Assembly (NCBI GenBank): GCA_950106755.1
Contig: OX467084.1
Location: 27,283,213-27,347,212, forward strand
From: Climacium dendroides
Taxonomy: Eukaryota; Streptophyta; Bryopsida; Hypnales; Climaciaceae
Direction: 5' to 3'
DNA: 64,000 nucleotides
The notes under the pieces are model-generated. The model was not told the origin of the DNA. It made no database searches and saw only the letters and a list, made by a program, of their open reading frames with translations. Below, one piece after another: positions 1 to 11,063 of this stretch. Both the position numbers and the translations under genes were made by a program. Positions within the stretch are counted from its first letter, which is position 1. Each line of letters opens with the position of its first letter.

Positions 1-2
1 TG

Positions 3-997
3 TTGCCACTGCTGGAGGCCATCGATACATTGGTGGTCTTCTTGCAGAAAAGAGATGTTTATATTTGCGATTTCATTGCGGCTGTAAAAGTGTGTCAGGG
101 GTCTCTATATCGAATGTATGAGGACACAACGACAGCATTTTCCTCCGATGAATTCTAGGGTTTCAACAATCTTGATTGTTCCCACGAACAAATCCACATC
201 AAGTGGTTATGCAACTTGAATAACGACTCCGTGATTCTCTCTTTTGTCTGTCATGGCGAACAGATTCATGCTGAACACAAAGGAAAGCTAGTGGATCGTG
301 ATTTATGGGCGTCATTGCTCTCTCAGGTGAAGACTAAATGTACGGGTAAGCAAAATCAAACATGATTGCTCTCACATTTACTGAACCTTTCTTTCCATGT
401 TCGTTTCATTACCGCCCTATTCTAACTATAGTTGTTACTTACTGTATTGTAGTTGCAGCGAAGACGTTGGTGCAAGAATTGGACGACCGGTTCCCTACTC
501 ATCATGTCCTCAACGCTTTCGGGATCTTATATCCTCAGTATTGGTTGCAAGCTTCAGCCGAGGAGAAGTTTGACTCACATCTTCACGTTCTAATGGATGC
601 TTATGGCCACGGTAAAATTTTAGGAGAAAAAGAGCAAAAGTTGCTCATCCAACCATTGATCAACCGGGACACACTCATGTCACAACGGGGCCTTTTCAAG
701 ACTTGTATGAAGTCAAATTCACGAACTACAATGCTCCCCCCTTTTGATGTCAATCCATTGACAAAAATATGGAGGGTGCTGGACAGCAACAACAACTTGA
801 CCCAGAACTTTAGAGAATTCCTGAAGTTGGACGAAATGGCTTTGGTCCACGTGATTGGCTCGGTGGAAGATGAGCGGCTCTTCTCCAGTGTCAGTTTTTT
901 GAAATCAAAACTCTAAAATAGTCTCAATGAACACATCCAGATTGTGGTTGGTATGTACTCGCAAAGGATCTACAATCTCGAAAACTTCCCTTATTAA
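3..997 (+). pseudogene. hAT-like transposase-derived gene, 3' part, with two in-frame stops
   Basis: One reading frame runs from the window edge through a probable intron (346-458, GT...AG, in-frame splice) to a stop at 995-997. The C-terminal part contains the dimerisation-type motif GSVEDERLFSSVSFLKSKL, as expected of hAT transposases and domesticated hAT proteins. Further conserved-looking blocks lie upstream (RDVYICDFIAAVKVCQG, near 50-115). The frame is broken by TAG at 156-158 and by TAA at 914-916. After the second stop the same frame continues for 26 codons with family-like sequence ending ENFPY. The two stops with otherwise intact frame indicate a fairly young pseudogene. The 5' part lies outside the window. 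An alternative acceptor at 451-452 also keeps the frame. Family assignment is from recognition of motifs, not from a search. Confidence 0.7.
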
Positions 998-3645
998 AGA
1001 GTTTTTGACGAGTGGTTTGTTACAAGGGGGAGAGGGAGATATTTGGCAAGCTCGTAGGTAGGTAGGTTGCAGCTCATTCCAAGTAGAAGAGTATGCGGCA
1101 GCTATAGTCATCAAGTTTAGCATTATGGTATGTAGCTTTTTCTCCTCATTCCTGTGGCCAAGCAGTTGCATGCAGTTTATGCAATGTGTTTCCATTGGTA
1201 AGTGTAGCAGAAGGTTTCTTTCCATGTTATTCCATGATCTTTTAAATCGACGCCTCCAAGCTTGCGTTTTAGGGTTGCATAACTTCTTGTGTCAGAAGTT
1301 GCGTTTCATTTCCTTCGTTGCTATGTTGCCTCTTGATCTTTAGAGCAAGTCAGTGCATTTTGAATTACCTTCATTCACTAGTCTTACTAGCCTTAGGATG
1401 TGGTTAGCCTTGCGTGATTGTTTTTTGTATTTCATATTTAGGCAAGTTGTGAATAGCTTACCTTCCCTCAGTTCCGTATGTGGTAGACTGGTACCTAGTT
1501 CACATTAGTTTTTTTTGTTATGAATGTAATCTTCACATGTTGTGTATGATATTCCTGGATTGCTCTACTGACTTTAGCATCGGAGTGGGATAGGGTGGTT
1601 GTAGGGCACGGTGGAGATTGGAATAGGTAGAATTTCCACTTCTCTTGGCTCTTGATTTCTGTTGTAAATATTCCTTCCAATGACTTACTTTGGCATCGGA
1701 GGGGGTTTGGGGTGGGTGCAGGTCCGCATTTCCATTCATGGTGTTGTGCGTAGGTAGCGAATGCAAATTTTCAGAATACATTTCCGGTTTTTCAACCACT
1801 TTCACTTTAAACAAGCATTTTCCAGCAAAGCCTTCTCACGGAGTTCGCCAACTGCCATCTACCCAAACACTATCATATCGCCAAAAATGCATCTCAAAAT
1901 TAAATAAAATCGCCAACCAACACTTAAAAGAAAAAAATATATCGCCAAACCCATCACCACAAATCTGTGGATCATCACCAAAAAAGAACTCCACAATCTG
2001 TCCACAAATCGCCTCTCCTCCAATCCAACCCAAGGAAATATCGCCTTTTCACCAATATTAAAAAATCAAAAATCAAACCCCTGCTCCTCAAATGAACACT
2101 AATTGTACACTGCTAAAGGCTATAAAAAAAAGCAACACGTACAAATAGTGTACATTTGAGGAGGTGGGCGCTTTTGGAACCTCCTCCCTTACTGTTCGAT
2201 TCAATGGCAGTAAGTTATCTACTAACTTTCAGCAACTGCCCTCTTCATGGTGTGCAGGCACTTATTCTCAAGAGCAACAAAGAGGCTAATTCCCAGCTAT
2301 GCTTACTGATCAATGCTCCATTGGCTGCCACTACCGGCCCTCCCCATGTTCCCAAGGTTTATGGCCTCACCCAGTAAGTAACATAAACTGAAATTCCCAA
2401 CAGTACGTAAGCTCAGTACCATCATACAATTGCCGTATACAGCTAGCTCCGCCCAACTACTGTATAACTTCAGACTAGTATGTAGCTGGGCGGATAGTCT
2501 GCGACGACAGTGTCACTCGCTCGTCTCAGAAGGCTCCCAGAATTAAATCCATGGTGGTAAGTTTAAGCTTTACGAAGGGCACATCATCACCTGCCCACTC
2601 ATTTTTTCTCAGCCCTAATTACTCCTCCCTGCCACAAGTTGATATCAAATATCACACTCCTACTCAGTTTAATTAATGCTCCCAAATCAGCCATGATGGG
2701 GAGTGAAAATTAAAAAACTTGGGAGGGAGCTAGTCAGCACATTAGGGCACAGTTTCTCTAGTGTGCTAACCAGCAGCAAAGTTACGCATCGTTGGGTTGG
2801 TTTGCTTGCTGCTGCGGCTGCTGCGGTGGAGCTTCACATTAGGGCACGCACTGTCTTACTAGATGCAGTTGACGATCAGTAGTAGCGACCAAACTAGCTC
2901 CCAGCTCGCCGTGGAGATTGCGTGCTTGCTCTGCAGTACAAACGAAAGGTGCTAGTACTACTACTCGATCTCCAGGTGCATCGATTTCACCAGCTGGTAC
3001 ATGCAGCCGGACTCGTTGTACTTGTTGGTGCACATCAGCGCCCTGGAACTGCTCGAAGCTCACTTTGCTTGTCAGTGGCAAGTGCAGTCAGGAATTGCGA
3101 GCGAGAGGAACAAGTGACAGGCTTCAATTCCCAGCAGCTGACCCAAACTCGGGAATCAGTCGCCGGCTGGTACGGTAACGCGAACATCCGATTACGAAGG
3201 TGAGCTTGCGCTTGTGAGTTCTGCACAGGCGGTAGTTGTGTTTGTGACCACGAGACTGTAGGTTAGTCTGAGTGAGTTCATGAATTGGTCCACTCCGATT
3301 GCTGCAAGCGCGCACTTGAGCCTTGTGTGGGGCAGCTAGCTGCTGAGGTTGCAGTACAGTTGATGCTGCCCGAATTTGCCAGCGGTTACCCACACAGACC
3401 TGCACTGGCGGCTTTCTGTCTTCTGGTGCCGACATGCTTTCCTGCGTTGTTGACCGTTTAATTTGTCATGAGAATTGTACATTTATTGTTTTTTTTCTCT
3501 AGCTAGCGTTACGCTATGGGGAAGCCTCGCTAGAAGGAAGTTTTCTTTTCGCAAATCGATATTTTGCGAGCAAGCTTCGTGAATTGATGCCGTTTTTTTC
3601 GTTTCTAGTGCTGTTGATTCAGGGAGGAGCGCGCTTCAGCTAGCT
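998..3645. other. Unassigned region upstream of the aspartic protease
   Basis: I find no convincing gene here. From 1880 to 2050 there are scattered repeats of an ATCGCCAA-type word. At 2258-2371 an open stretch is bounded by an acceptor-like TGTGCAG and a donor-like GTAAGTAA and could be a decayed or orphan exon. Base composition becomes richer in GC from about 2800 onward, and 3200-3640 is the likely promoter and 5' leader of the downstream protease. No TATA box could be identified with confidence. Confidence 0.4.
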
Positions 3646-5235
3646 ATGGCGAACGCCGCGTTGAAAGTGTTGGTTTTGTTGTTGGGCGGGGCGTTGCTGT
3701 TGATTCTGATGCTGTACACGGTGGAAGAGTGCCGATTTCCGAATTTGAAGCTCACAGGCGCGGGTTTGAAAATTGGGTGGCGTGTGGGGAGTGATCATCC
3801 TCATGGCCAGCTGGGTAATTCAGGCGTGGAGCGCGGTAAGCGCAGCCGGAAGCTGGCGGGGGTGAGTCGAAGGACGGAGAAGAGCGGGTTCAAGGTGAAG
3901 ATGCTGCATCGGAACTCGGTGGATTCCCCCTTTCGCAAGATATATTCCATGAAGCTGCAGGCGTTGCGGGAGGACATGGCCATCGACGCGACGCGGCTGG
4001 CTTCGTTTCAGCGACAGCGCATCCCGCGCGATGTCGAAACGACGAAACGGCAATCGGCGATTTCGGCCCACCCGCCTGCCATCACGGCGGTGATTGAAGG
4101 CCCCCCGTCGCGCGACTACGACTTCACCTCGCCAGTGGTGTCGGGCTCCACGCTCGGCTCGGGGCAGTACTTCGTGGACTTTTTCCTGGGCACGCCGCCG
4201 CAGAAGTTCTCGCTCATCGTGGACTCGGGCTCCGACCTGCTGTGGGTGCAATGCGCGCCCTGTCGCCAATGTTACGCTCAGGACAGCCCTCTGTACGCGC
4301 CTGCGAACTCGTCCACGTTCTTCCCCGTCCCCTGCCTCTCCTCCGAATGCCTGCTCATCCCCGCCACCGAAGGCTTCCCGTGCGACTTCCGCTACCCGGG
4401 CGCGTGCGCGTATGAGTATCGCTACGGAGACACCTCGAGCTCCAAAGGCGTGTTCGCGTTCGAGAGCGCCACCGTCGACGGCATCCGCATCGACAATGTG
4501 GCCTTCGGGTGCGGGAGCGACAACCAAGGCAGCTTCGCAGCCGCGGGCGGCGTGCTGGGCCTCGGTCAGGGCCCTCTCTCGTTCGGCTCGCAAGTCGGTT
4601 ACGCCTACGGGAACAAATTCGCCTACTGTCTCGTCAACTACCTCGACCCGACTTCCGTGAGCTCGTCGCTCATCTTCGGCGACGAGCTCATCAGTACCAT
4701 CCACGACCTGCAGTACACGCCCATAGTGAGCAACCCCTCCAGCCCCACCTTGTACTACGTCAACATCAAGAAGGTCATGGTCGCATGGGAGGTTTTGCCC
4801 ATTCCAGAATCAGCCTTCAGCATCGACTTCCTGGGCAACGGAGGCTCCATCTTCGATTCTGGCACCACGGTGACCTACTGGGTGCCGTCAGCGTACAGGC
4901 GGGTGCTCGCGGCGTTCGAAAAGGGGGTGCCGTACCCGCGCGCGCAGTCAGTGCAAGGGCTGGACCTGTGCGTCGACGTCTCCGGCGTGGAGCAGCCAGT
5001 GTTTCCGTCGTTCGAGATTGAATTGGAAGGCGGCGCGGTGTTCCAGCCGCAGGCGGAGAACTACTTCGTGGACGTGGCGCCCAACATACAGTGCCTCGCC
5101 ATGGCCGGCCTCGCGACGTCATTAGGAGGGTTTAACACCATTGGGAACCTGTTGCAGCAGAACTTCCTCGTGCAGTATGATCGGGAGGCGGATCGCATCG
5201 GCTTCGCGCCGGCCAAGTGCTCATCGCACTCGTAG
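3646..5235 (+). CDS. Pepsin-type aspartic protease, nepenthesin-like (family A1)
   Basis: Encodes a 529-residue endopeptidase in one exon. Both catalytic motifs are present: DSGS with Asp193 and DSGTT with Asp404. Around the first are the plant-type Cys signature CAPCRQCY (203-210) and GTPPQKFSLIVDSGS. A flap-like YGDTSSSKG block follows, and the C-terminal IGNLLQQNFLVQYD (about 499-512) is typical of plant A1 proteases. Residues 7-25 are strongly hydrophobic, giving a signal peptide or signal anchor, so the protein probably enters the secretory pathway. Residues about 30-165 form a prodomain-like region. The start ATG follows a leader and is the first in frame with the hydrophobic segment. 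The coding region is markedly GC-rich compared with the AT-rich flanks. Long open frames on the opposite strand are artefacts of this composition. The substrate is unknown. Confidence 0.95.
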   Translation: MANAALKVLVLLLGGALLLILMLYTVEECRFPNLKLTGAGLKIGWRVGSDHPHGQLGNSGVERGKRSRKLAGVSRRTEKSGFKVKMLHRNSVDSPFRKIYSMKLQALREDMAIDATRLASFQRQRIPRDVETTKRQSAISAHPPAITAVIEGPPSRDYDFTSPVVSGSTLGSGQYFVDFFLGTPPQKFSLIVDSGSDLLWVQCAPCRQCYAQDSPLYAPANSSTFFPVPCLSSECLLIPATEGFPCDFRYPGACAYEYRYGDTSSSKGVFAFESATVDGIRIDNVAFGCGSDNQGSFAAAGGVLGLGQGPLSFGSQVGYAYGNKFAYCLVNYLDPTSVSSSLIFGDELISTIHDLQYTPIVSNPSSPTLYYVNIKKVMVAWEVLPIPESAFSIDFLGNGGSIFDSGTTVTYWVPSAYRRVLAAFEKGVPYPRAQSVQGLDLCVDVSGVEQPVFPSFEIELEGGAVFQPQAENYFVDVAPNIQCLAMAGLATSLGGFNTIGNLLQQNFLVQYDREADRIGFAPAKCSSHS

Positions 5236-5343
5236 TCGACGGGCGGCGCGCGAGGGTGGCGCTCGTCGCGAAGTGACGCTCGTCAGCCTCGTAAGATCAC
5301 TTCAGTACTCTCCATGATTCATTCCATGCATTTCCGAGGCCAT

Positions 5344-5454
5344 TTTGTTGCAAATTGAATCTAAGAATCATACATTATTTAGTGAATTTACAGGCAATGT
5401 TCAGTATTAAATTCACTAAATAATGTATGATTCTTAGATTCAATTTGCAACAAA
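5344..5454. repeat. Perfect 47-bp inverted repeat (hairpin) behind the protease gene
   Basis: Positions 5344-5390 and 5408-5454 are exact reverse complements, 47 bp each, separated by a 17-base spacer. It lies 109 bp after the protease stop codon, so it may be in the 3' UTR. No target duplication is visible. It could be a small foldback element, a small-RNA precursor or a transcript-end structure. Confidence 0.95.
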
Positions 5455-7252
5455 TTCATTGACCTGAACACGTACATTTTCAGGCTCGATTGTTGTACAT
5501 GGTGGTTGGATTTTAGACTTGCTTAGCATCTTAACACTTGAATAGGATTAAGCAATTGCTCACAATGGGCCTGCATGGCTGCATTCACTAAGGACATTGT
5601 AAAGGAACGAAAACAGTGTATCTGTTCCACAAAATCTTTCTTTGGAACAACACTAACTTGTACTCTTGAAGTCATACTGTTGGAGCACTAAACGTACATT
5701 GAAATTTTCGTGTCTGCGCACTGTGCAGCAGATGAGGTTTTGTTTGTCAGCACTGTGAGGGGATGGAACAGAAATGGTATCTTGATCATGGAATCGGCAA
5801 TTTGCAAGCTCTTCCTCTTCCTAGCCAGGATGTAAGCCTCTACAGTACGGGTGCAAATGAGGGGTCAGATGAGGATGGTTGAAAAATCAAGTGGTGTCGC
5901 GGCCGTTTTTAGATTCTGTGGTCATATGTCTGTTTTGTTTCCCGATACCAGAGGACAGCTGAATCTCATTTTTCTCTTCATATTTATTTCAGAGGTTGAG
6001 AAGAGGTCGTCGGTTAGTAGACTGAATGTCTTCATCGATGGTCCACTTCGAATGTCCTCAATTCACTTAATAAACGTTAACTTTGGATTTCTAAGGTAGC
6101 TCGACTTTTGTGACGATTCCAGAATTGTGAGCTTCGTTCGTCTTCCTTTTCTCATGTTTACAATGGTCAAAATTGGGGGCCACATCTCTGGATTGTCGAT
6201 TTATATGGTGGTTGTGGTGGTGATTGTTCATTCTCCTTGTTATGAGATTAATATTCTTCGTTTGCTCTCAATCTGTTATCTGGCGACGGAAGTCTCCCAT
6301 TTTATTACCGTTTCGCTGCTGCGGATGACTTGAATGACAATGCAAGTTTAGTGATAAATTTCCAAGGCTAGCTGTTGCTAAGATTGACAGAAGTGCGCCA
6401 AAGACAAAAAATCTGGGAGGTGCTGCAAGAGGAAGTAAAACTTGGGCATGTGGCAGACAGACGGGCCGGGAAACGGAAAAGTCCAGGTGCTCTGTCCAGT
6501 TCTACCCAACAGCTATCAACAGAGTGACTGACACATTCCAGGAGCTCTGCAGTTCGTTCTCAAGAGCCTGAGCACTGGCCACTGGCTACAGTATAGCGGG
6601 AATAAACCTGACTTGCTGAAATCAGGTACACGATCACCGTCTGTAATGGTCAGTTACTAGGCCTGCGTCGTGAGAGCCTAGTGGCAGTCGTGTGCTATGA
6701 ATGCCACTCTTCAAGTAGCTAGTTCCAGCCGTAGTCTCACCTTGTCGATTGCCTCGGCTTTCCAGAACCTGATTCATTACAGAAATTCAATGACTGAACA
6801 TGCAACCAGGAACTTGTCCTACGACAATCACTAGGAGCAAGTCCTGCAATGACTACAACAATCACTGGAGTGGATCCCAAGACCTGGGAAGATAGGCTCA
6901 CGACAAGCAGTCACGCCAAGGAACAACTTACACTGGCTGTAGAACAATGCTGAGTCCCAGAACACCAGAATAACCCGTGCATTTAAGGGTTTAGGGTTGG
7001 GACAAAAACATGTCCTCATGGAACTAGGTCCACATAGTGGAACTACACGATAACAACACAGGATGAACACCAACGGAGAGACACCTTAACTTGCCTGAAT
7101 AAGTGCTTCCACTACTCAAATTCTTGAGTGTCTCCACAACTCAACTTTTTTGTTCAAGTAGGTAAGCAAATTGTAGTGAAAGGTGTTTGAGTAGAATCAA
7201 AACTTTATGACGCTTAGAGAATAATTATGTTGTAAACTTTCAAAGTTTTTAA
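5455..7252. other. Unassigned region, mixed composition
   Basis: No gene recognised. Part of 5455-6100 may be 3' untranslated sequence of the protease gene. Short open frames at 5851-6333 show no family features. From about 7100 the composition becomes strongly AT-rich. Confidence 0.4.
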
Positions 7253-7478
7253 CCCTTAAAAGGACAAACAAGTGATGTTGGAAATCATCTCTTTTCATTA
7301 TTGGGTGAACCATTGGCTTAAGAAATAGCAAAAGCACTCATTAGAAGTCAAACTACTATAGAAGACCTCCCCTTTTTACAACCAAATTTTAAGGATGAAT
7401 AGTTGCACTTCTATCCTATTAGAAGGATTCCCTGTCATCTATTGGACACCAAATGTCTGTGTAGTGTTGATTGAAGGG
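7253..7478. mobile_element. TTAA-flanked MITE, copy A (226 bp)
   Basis: Flanked on both sides by TTAA (7249-7252 and 7479-7482). The ends read CCCTTAAA and, in reverse complement, CCCTTCAA. Its interior matches copies B (29278-29502) and C (54205-54426), for example the shared block GGATGAATAGTTGCACTT. TTAA duplications with CCC-starting ends are typical of piggyBac-type elements. No coding capacity. Confidence 0.75.
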
Positions 7479-8908
7479 TTAAGGGGCCTACAACAAGTTG
7501 GGAGTCATGAATCAACAATAATTGATGCTTCGATAGTCATGAAATTAATATTGGTATTGTAGTTAGTATTGAAGATTAACCATTTAGATTACCCTGTGAG
7601 GCTCCCAACATTCAAACTTCACTTGAATCCTAAGTTGGTGTTACGTACCTTGTTGGTTTAAAGTGTTACTTTAAAACAATAGGAGTAGCTCTACCCAATG
7701 TAATGCAAAGTCCATCACACATAGTTGTAGTGTAATGGGATCTTGAAATGGGATAAGTTATTTGCAGGACATGCTTCAAGTCCAAATTGATGAGTCATTA
7801 GCCATGTAATTGTTTTCTTACCAGATGAATATGTACAATCTTTAGTTCTAGTAAATGCAAAAAGATCACTCACCAATATGTTTGAATCCTCTATCCTTAC
7901 ATGATCAAAATAGCAGACACAATAATTTTTACTTAGGGATCATTCAATTCTAATCCTATCTCTTGTATAGACCAAGCTATTGTTTGCAATAGCAATCTAT
8001 CTATTCAATTAATATGCACTTGGTTGATGTTCAATTAACAAATTAGGTGAAGGATGACTTGGTTGGAGATTTGGTAATTTGATGCTTGAATGAAAATGGA
8101 GTTGTCTATTATCACCAAGTGCTATAAAAATTCACCCCCTACAACATTTAATGCTTAAATGCCAACCGTGATGCCAACATTTTTTGCAATGTTTGAATGT
8201 TGCTTATAAATACTAAAACATGATTTGAAAGTTGACATTCAGTATTGCTACTAAATGTTGTCCAAAGTGTTAAAAAATGTTGCATGTTTGTTGAAATTTT
8301 AAAATATTATAAAATTTTCATATTTACTAGAAAAAATTGTTTAAACATCTTTTAAAATAATGAATATTATTTAAAATGTTGCTAAATTTTCCAATTTTAC
8401 TAGTGTCAGTACTTACAATACTCTTAAACCATCTATTTTGAAATAGCATAAAGAAATGCAAAGGATAATTTTTTGATTTCAATTGCTATAATATGAGCTT
8501 AGAACGTGAGTCCATGAGCTTAGAAGACTTTATAACTATGTTAAAGGTGTCTATTATATAAACCTTTCATGATTATAGTATAACTATGTTATAGTTATTT
8601 ATATTACATGTGTTTATGCTATTTATAAACACCTTCAATGGTTGTAAAAGATGTAGTTATATACATGCTCGCACTTCTATATTCATACACAAGCATTGTT
8701 GTCCATTTACTTGAATTCACACAATTTTAAGTTCTAAATTTATTCAATCTTTATTCCTTTAGGGCTCCAACATCCAAATTTTAGATAATAAACAAAGAGG
8801 TTCCATGGGCTTTTGTAACCAAAATACTTCTCATTCATCCAAATCAATGTTTGATTTTTCAAAAAACTAACATTTTATATGATAAATTTAATGAATTTGA
8901 GGTAAATA

Positions 8909-8963
<55 letters not shown>

Positions 8964-10122
8964 CCTTTTACGTTTCATGTGCATTTTCATGCATCTATCC
9001 AAATACACCAAAGGCCATTTAAAGAATTAATTAATGTTAGCTCAGTGAGTAAGGTTGAAGCTAAGGGTTACAATGATGAATTTTTCATCACCTTTGGGAT
9101 TGTCAATATTCTCCATGAAGAAATAGACATAAAAATCATTTTAAGAAATAATTATTTTTGTTTTTAATAATACTATTGCATCTCATTTAGTTCCATGTAA
9201 ATACATCTAGGCAATAATGTATACTCTAGTGCGCCAAAGAGATAATAAATTTTCATTAAAGAAATTTATCTTTCTAAAAGAGAATTTCTTAATGACTTAA
9301 GTCTGCTAATAGTATTTATTAGCACTCATAGGTATCCTTGTGGGACCCAAAAAACTTTAAAATTGTAAGACAATCTTTTGTTTTATATTTTCTTTTATAA
9401 AATATTTTCTCTTTCTAGAACTCTAAAATCCTACTTTAAAGCCTTGAAGACAAGCAAAAATGCATCAAGGACTACGGACTAATCTAATCGAATTTCCAAA
9501 TTGTGAAGATGTATTATAAAATGCAATTTAGAGTAATAATTTAATGACAACTTTGAAACAAAAATTGTAAAATTTGATCCATAGATCATATGCATATAGC
9601 TAAATCAATTACTAAACTAACCAATTTCTTTCAATTGAATTTAGAACCTCAAATTGAAAGTTTTTCTTAAAATTGAATGTATAATACATTGAATATTTGT
9701 GATTTCTACAAGAATTTTTTTCATTTAAATTCAAAAATTCTAATTCTAATCATAGTAATTTTTGAAGATTTTTATTTTATTTATTTTTATTTAAGTTGTA
9801 CTTTAGTGGTCATTCTTGAACTAAAATAGTTACTTTCAAGGTTGGACCTACTAGGATCCTTTGAATTATAGAATATTTGTAAAGCAAAATCTTCAAAATC
9901 TATAATGTACAAATTTAAAATTCTAGTATGTCAAATTAGAGGGGTTTTTTGGAGTCTTAAGATAAAGAACCTCAACTAGAGTCGAAGTTAGATTTTTTTT
10001 GGTCACAATTGCTAAATCAATTTTTTTAGGAACTAAACCTTGTACCTCCACAAAAAGAAACTAGGCCTTCTCAATCACTAAAACAACCTTGTTTAGAAAA
10101 ATGATGACATGAGAATCTTTAA
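7479..10122. other. AT-rich intergenic DNA
   Basis: No gene seen. It contains a TA dinucleotide microsatellite at about 8912-8961 (about 25 units). The rest is low-GC sequence with short open frames lacking any domain. Confidence 0.6.
8912..8961. repeat. (TA)n microsatellite
   Basis: An uninterrupted run of alternating T and A of about 50 bases, likely to vary in length between individuals. Confidence 0.95.
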
Positions 10123-11063
10123 CCCCTAAAGGACCAAATGGTGTTTTTTGGCAACATAGCAATTTTGGGTAGCTCACTACGAATGGAATTTTTATTTTTT
10201 TTCATTTAAATTTTCACACATGTGCCCAAAGAGTAGCTTTAAGGTCCAACAATTTTTATAACTTTTGACTTCATGGTTAGAAAGTTACTGTAGGATATGT
10301 AATTTTCAACATTTGGCGGGCAATCTGGATAACAAAAAACCTTTTTTATAAATCATTTTTTAAAAAATAAAAATTTGAAATTGGTTCTTTAGATTTATTT
10401 ATACATGAAAAGCTTTAAATCGTTCTATTTTGATTAATGAGATGAAAGTTATGAGGAGTTTTAGTTGTGGGTAGTTTGTGGGTAGTTATGGAATCTATAC
10501 TTTAAAATAAACTTTGAAGTCCTTTATTTAATTTAATTTTCAATATTTTTGGAAAAAATTAAAAATATTAGGCATATATGATCTATTGCAACATTACAAC
10601 CATTGGGATTGGCAATTTTCAATTCCATAAATAAATTGTTAACAATTTAGTATTTTGATTTGTTTTCTATTTTTTTCTACTTTCTAATTTTTTCCTACAT
10701 GTTGTACAATTCCAAATGATTTGAATTTTTTCAAGCATGTAGCCAACTTCCCTTGAAGAATGAATTCAAAGAGTATCCACTATTTTAAACATTTTTTCAG
10801 AATGATCTAACCTTGTGAAGTACAGCTACTCAATTTTTTGTAGGGGCAAAAAAAGGATTTTTGTTACTTCAAATGCTGATATCTTGCAATCTACATGGTG
10901 AAAATTTCTGAATTTCTTTTCACATCTTCTCAAAACAAATTAATATAAGATCCTATGGTTAGATCTGTCCAGAAATGATTCTTTTTCAAAAATTTGGTAC
11001 TTGTACTAGAGATGGCAATTTTGGAATTTTTTTGGTAAAAACATAGTCAAAAACGTTTAGGGG
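10123..11063. mobile_element. 941-bp TTAA-flanked non-autonomous element
   Basis: Bounded by TTAA at 10119-10122 and 11064-11067, with ends CCCCTAAA and, in reverse complement, CCCCTAAA. The right part (about 10500-11056) has a diverged reverse-orientation relative at 60250-60785, so it is a dispersed repeat. No transposase is encoded. The ends resemble those of the 225-bp TTAA family in this window. Confidence 0.65.

Noticed and set aside
3820..4704. 294-codon open frame antisense to the protease
   Set aside because: It is a by-product of the high GC content and codon pattern of the plus-strand gene. It is Arg/Ala/Glu-rich and shows no domain.
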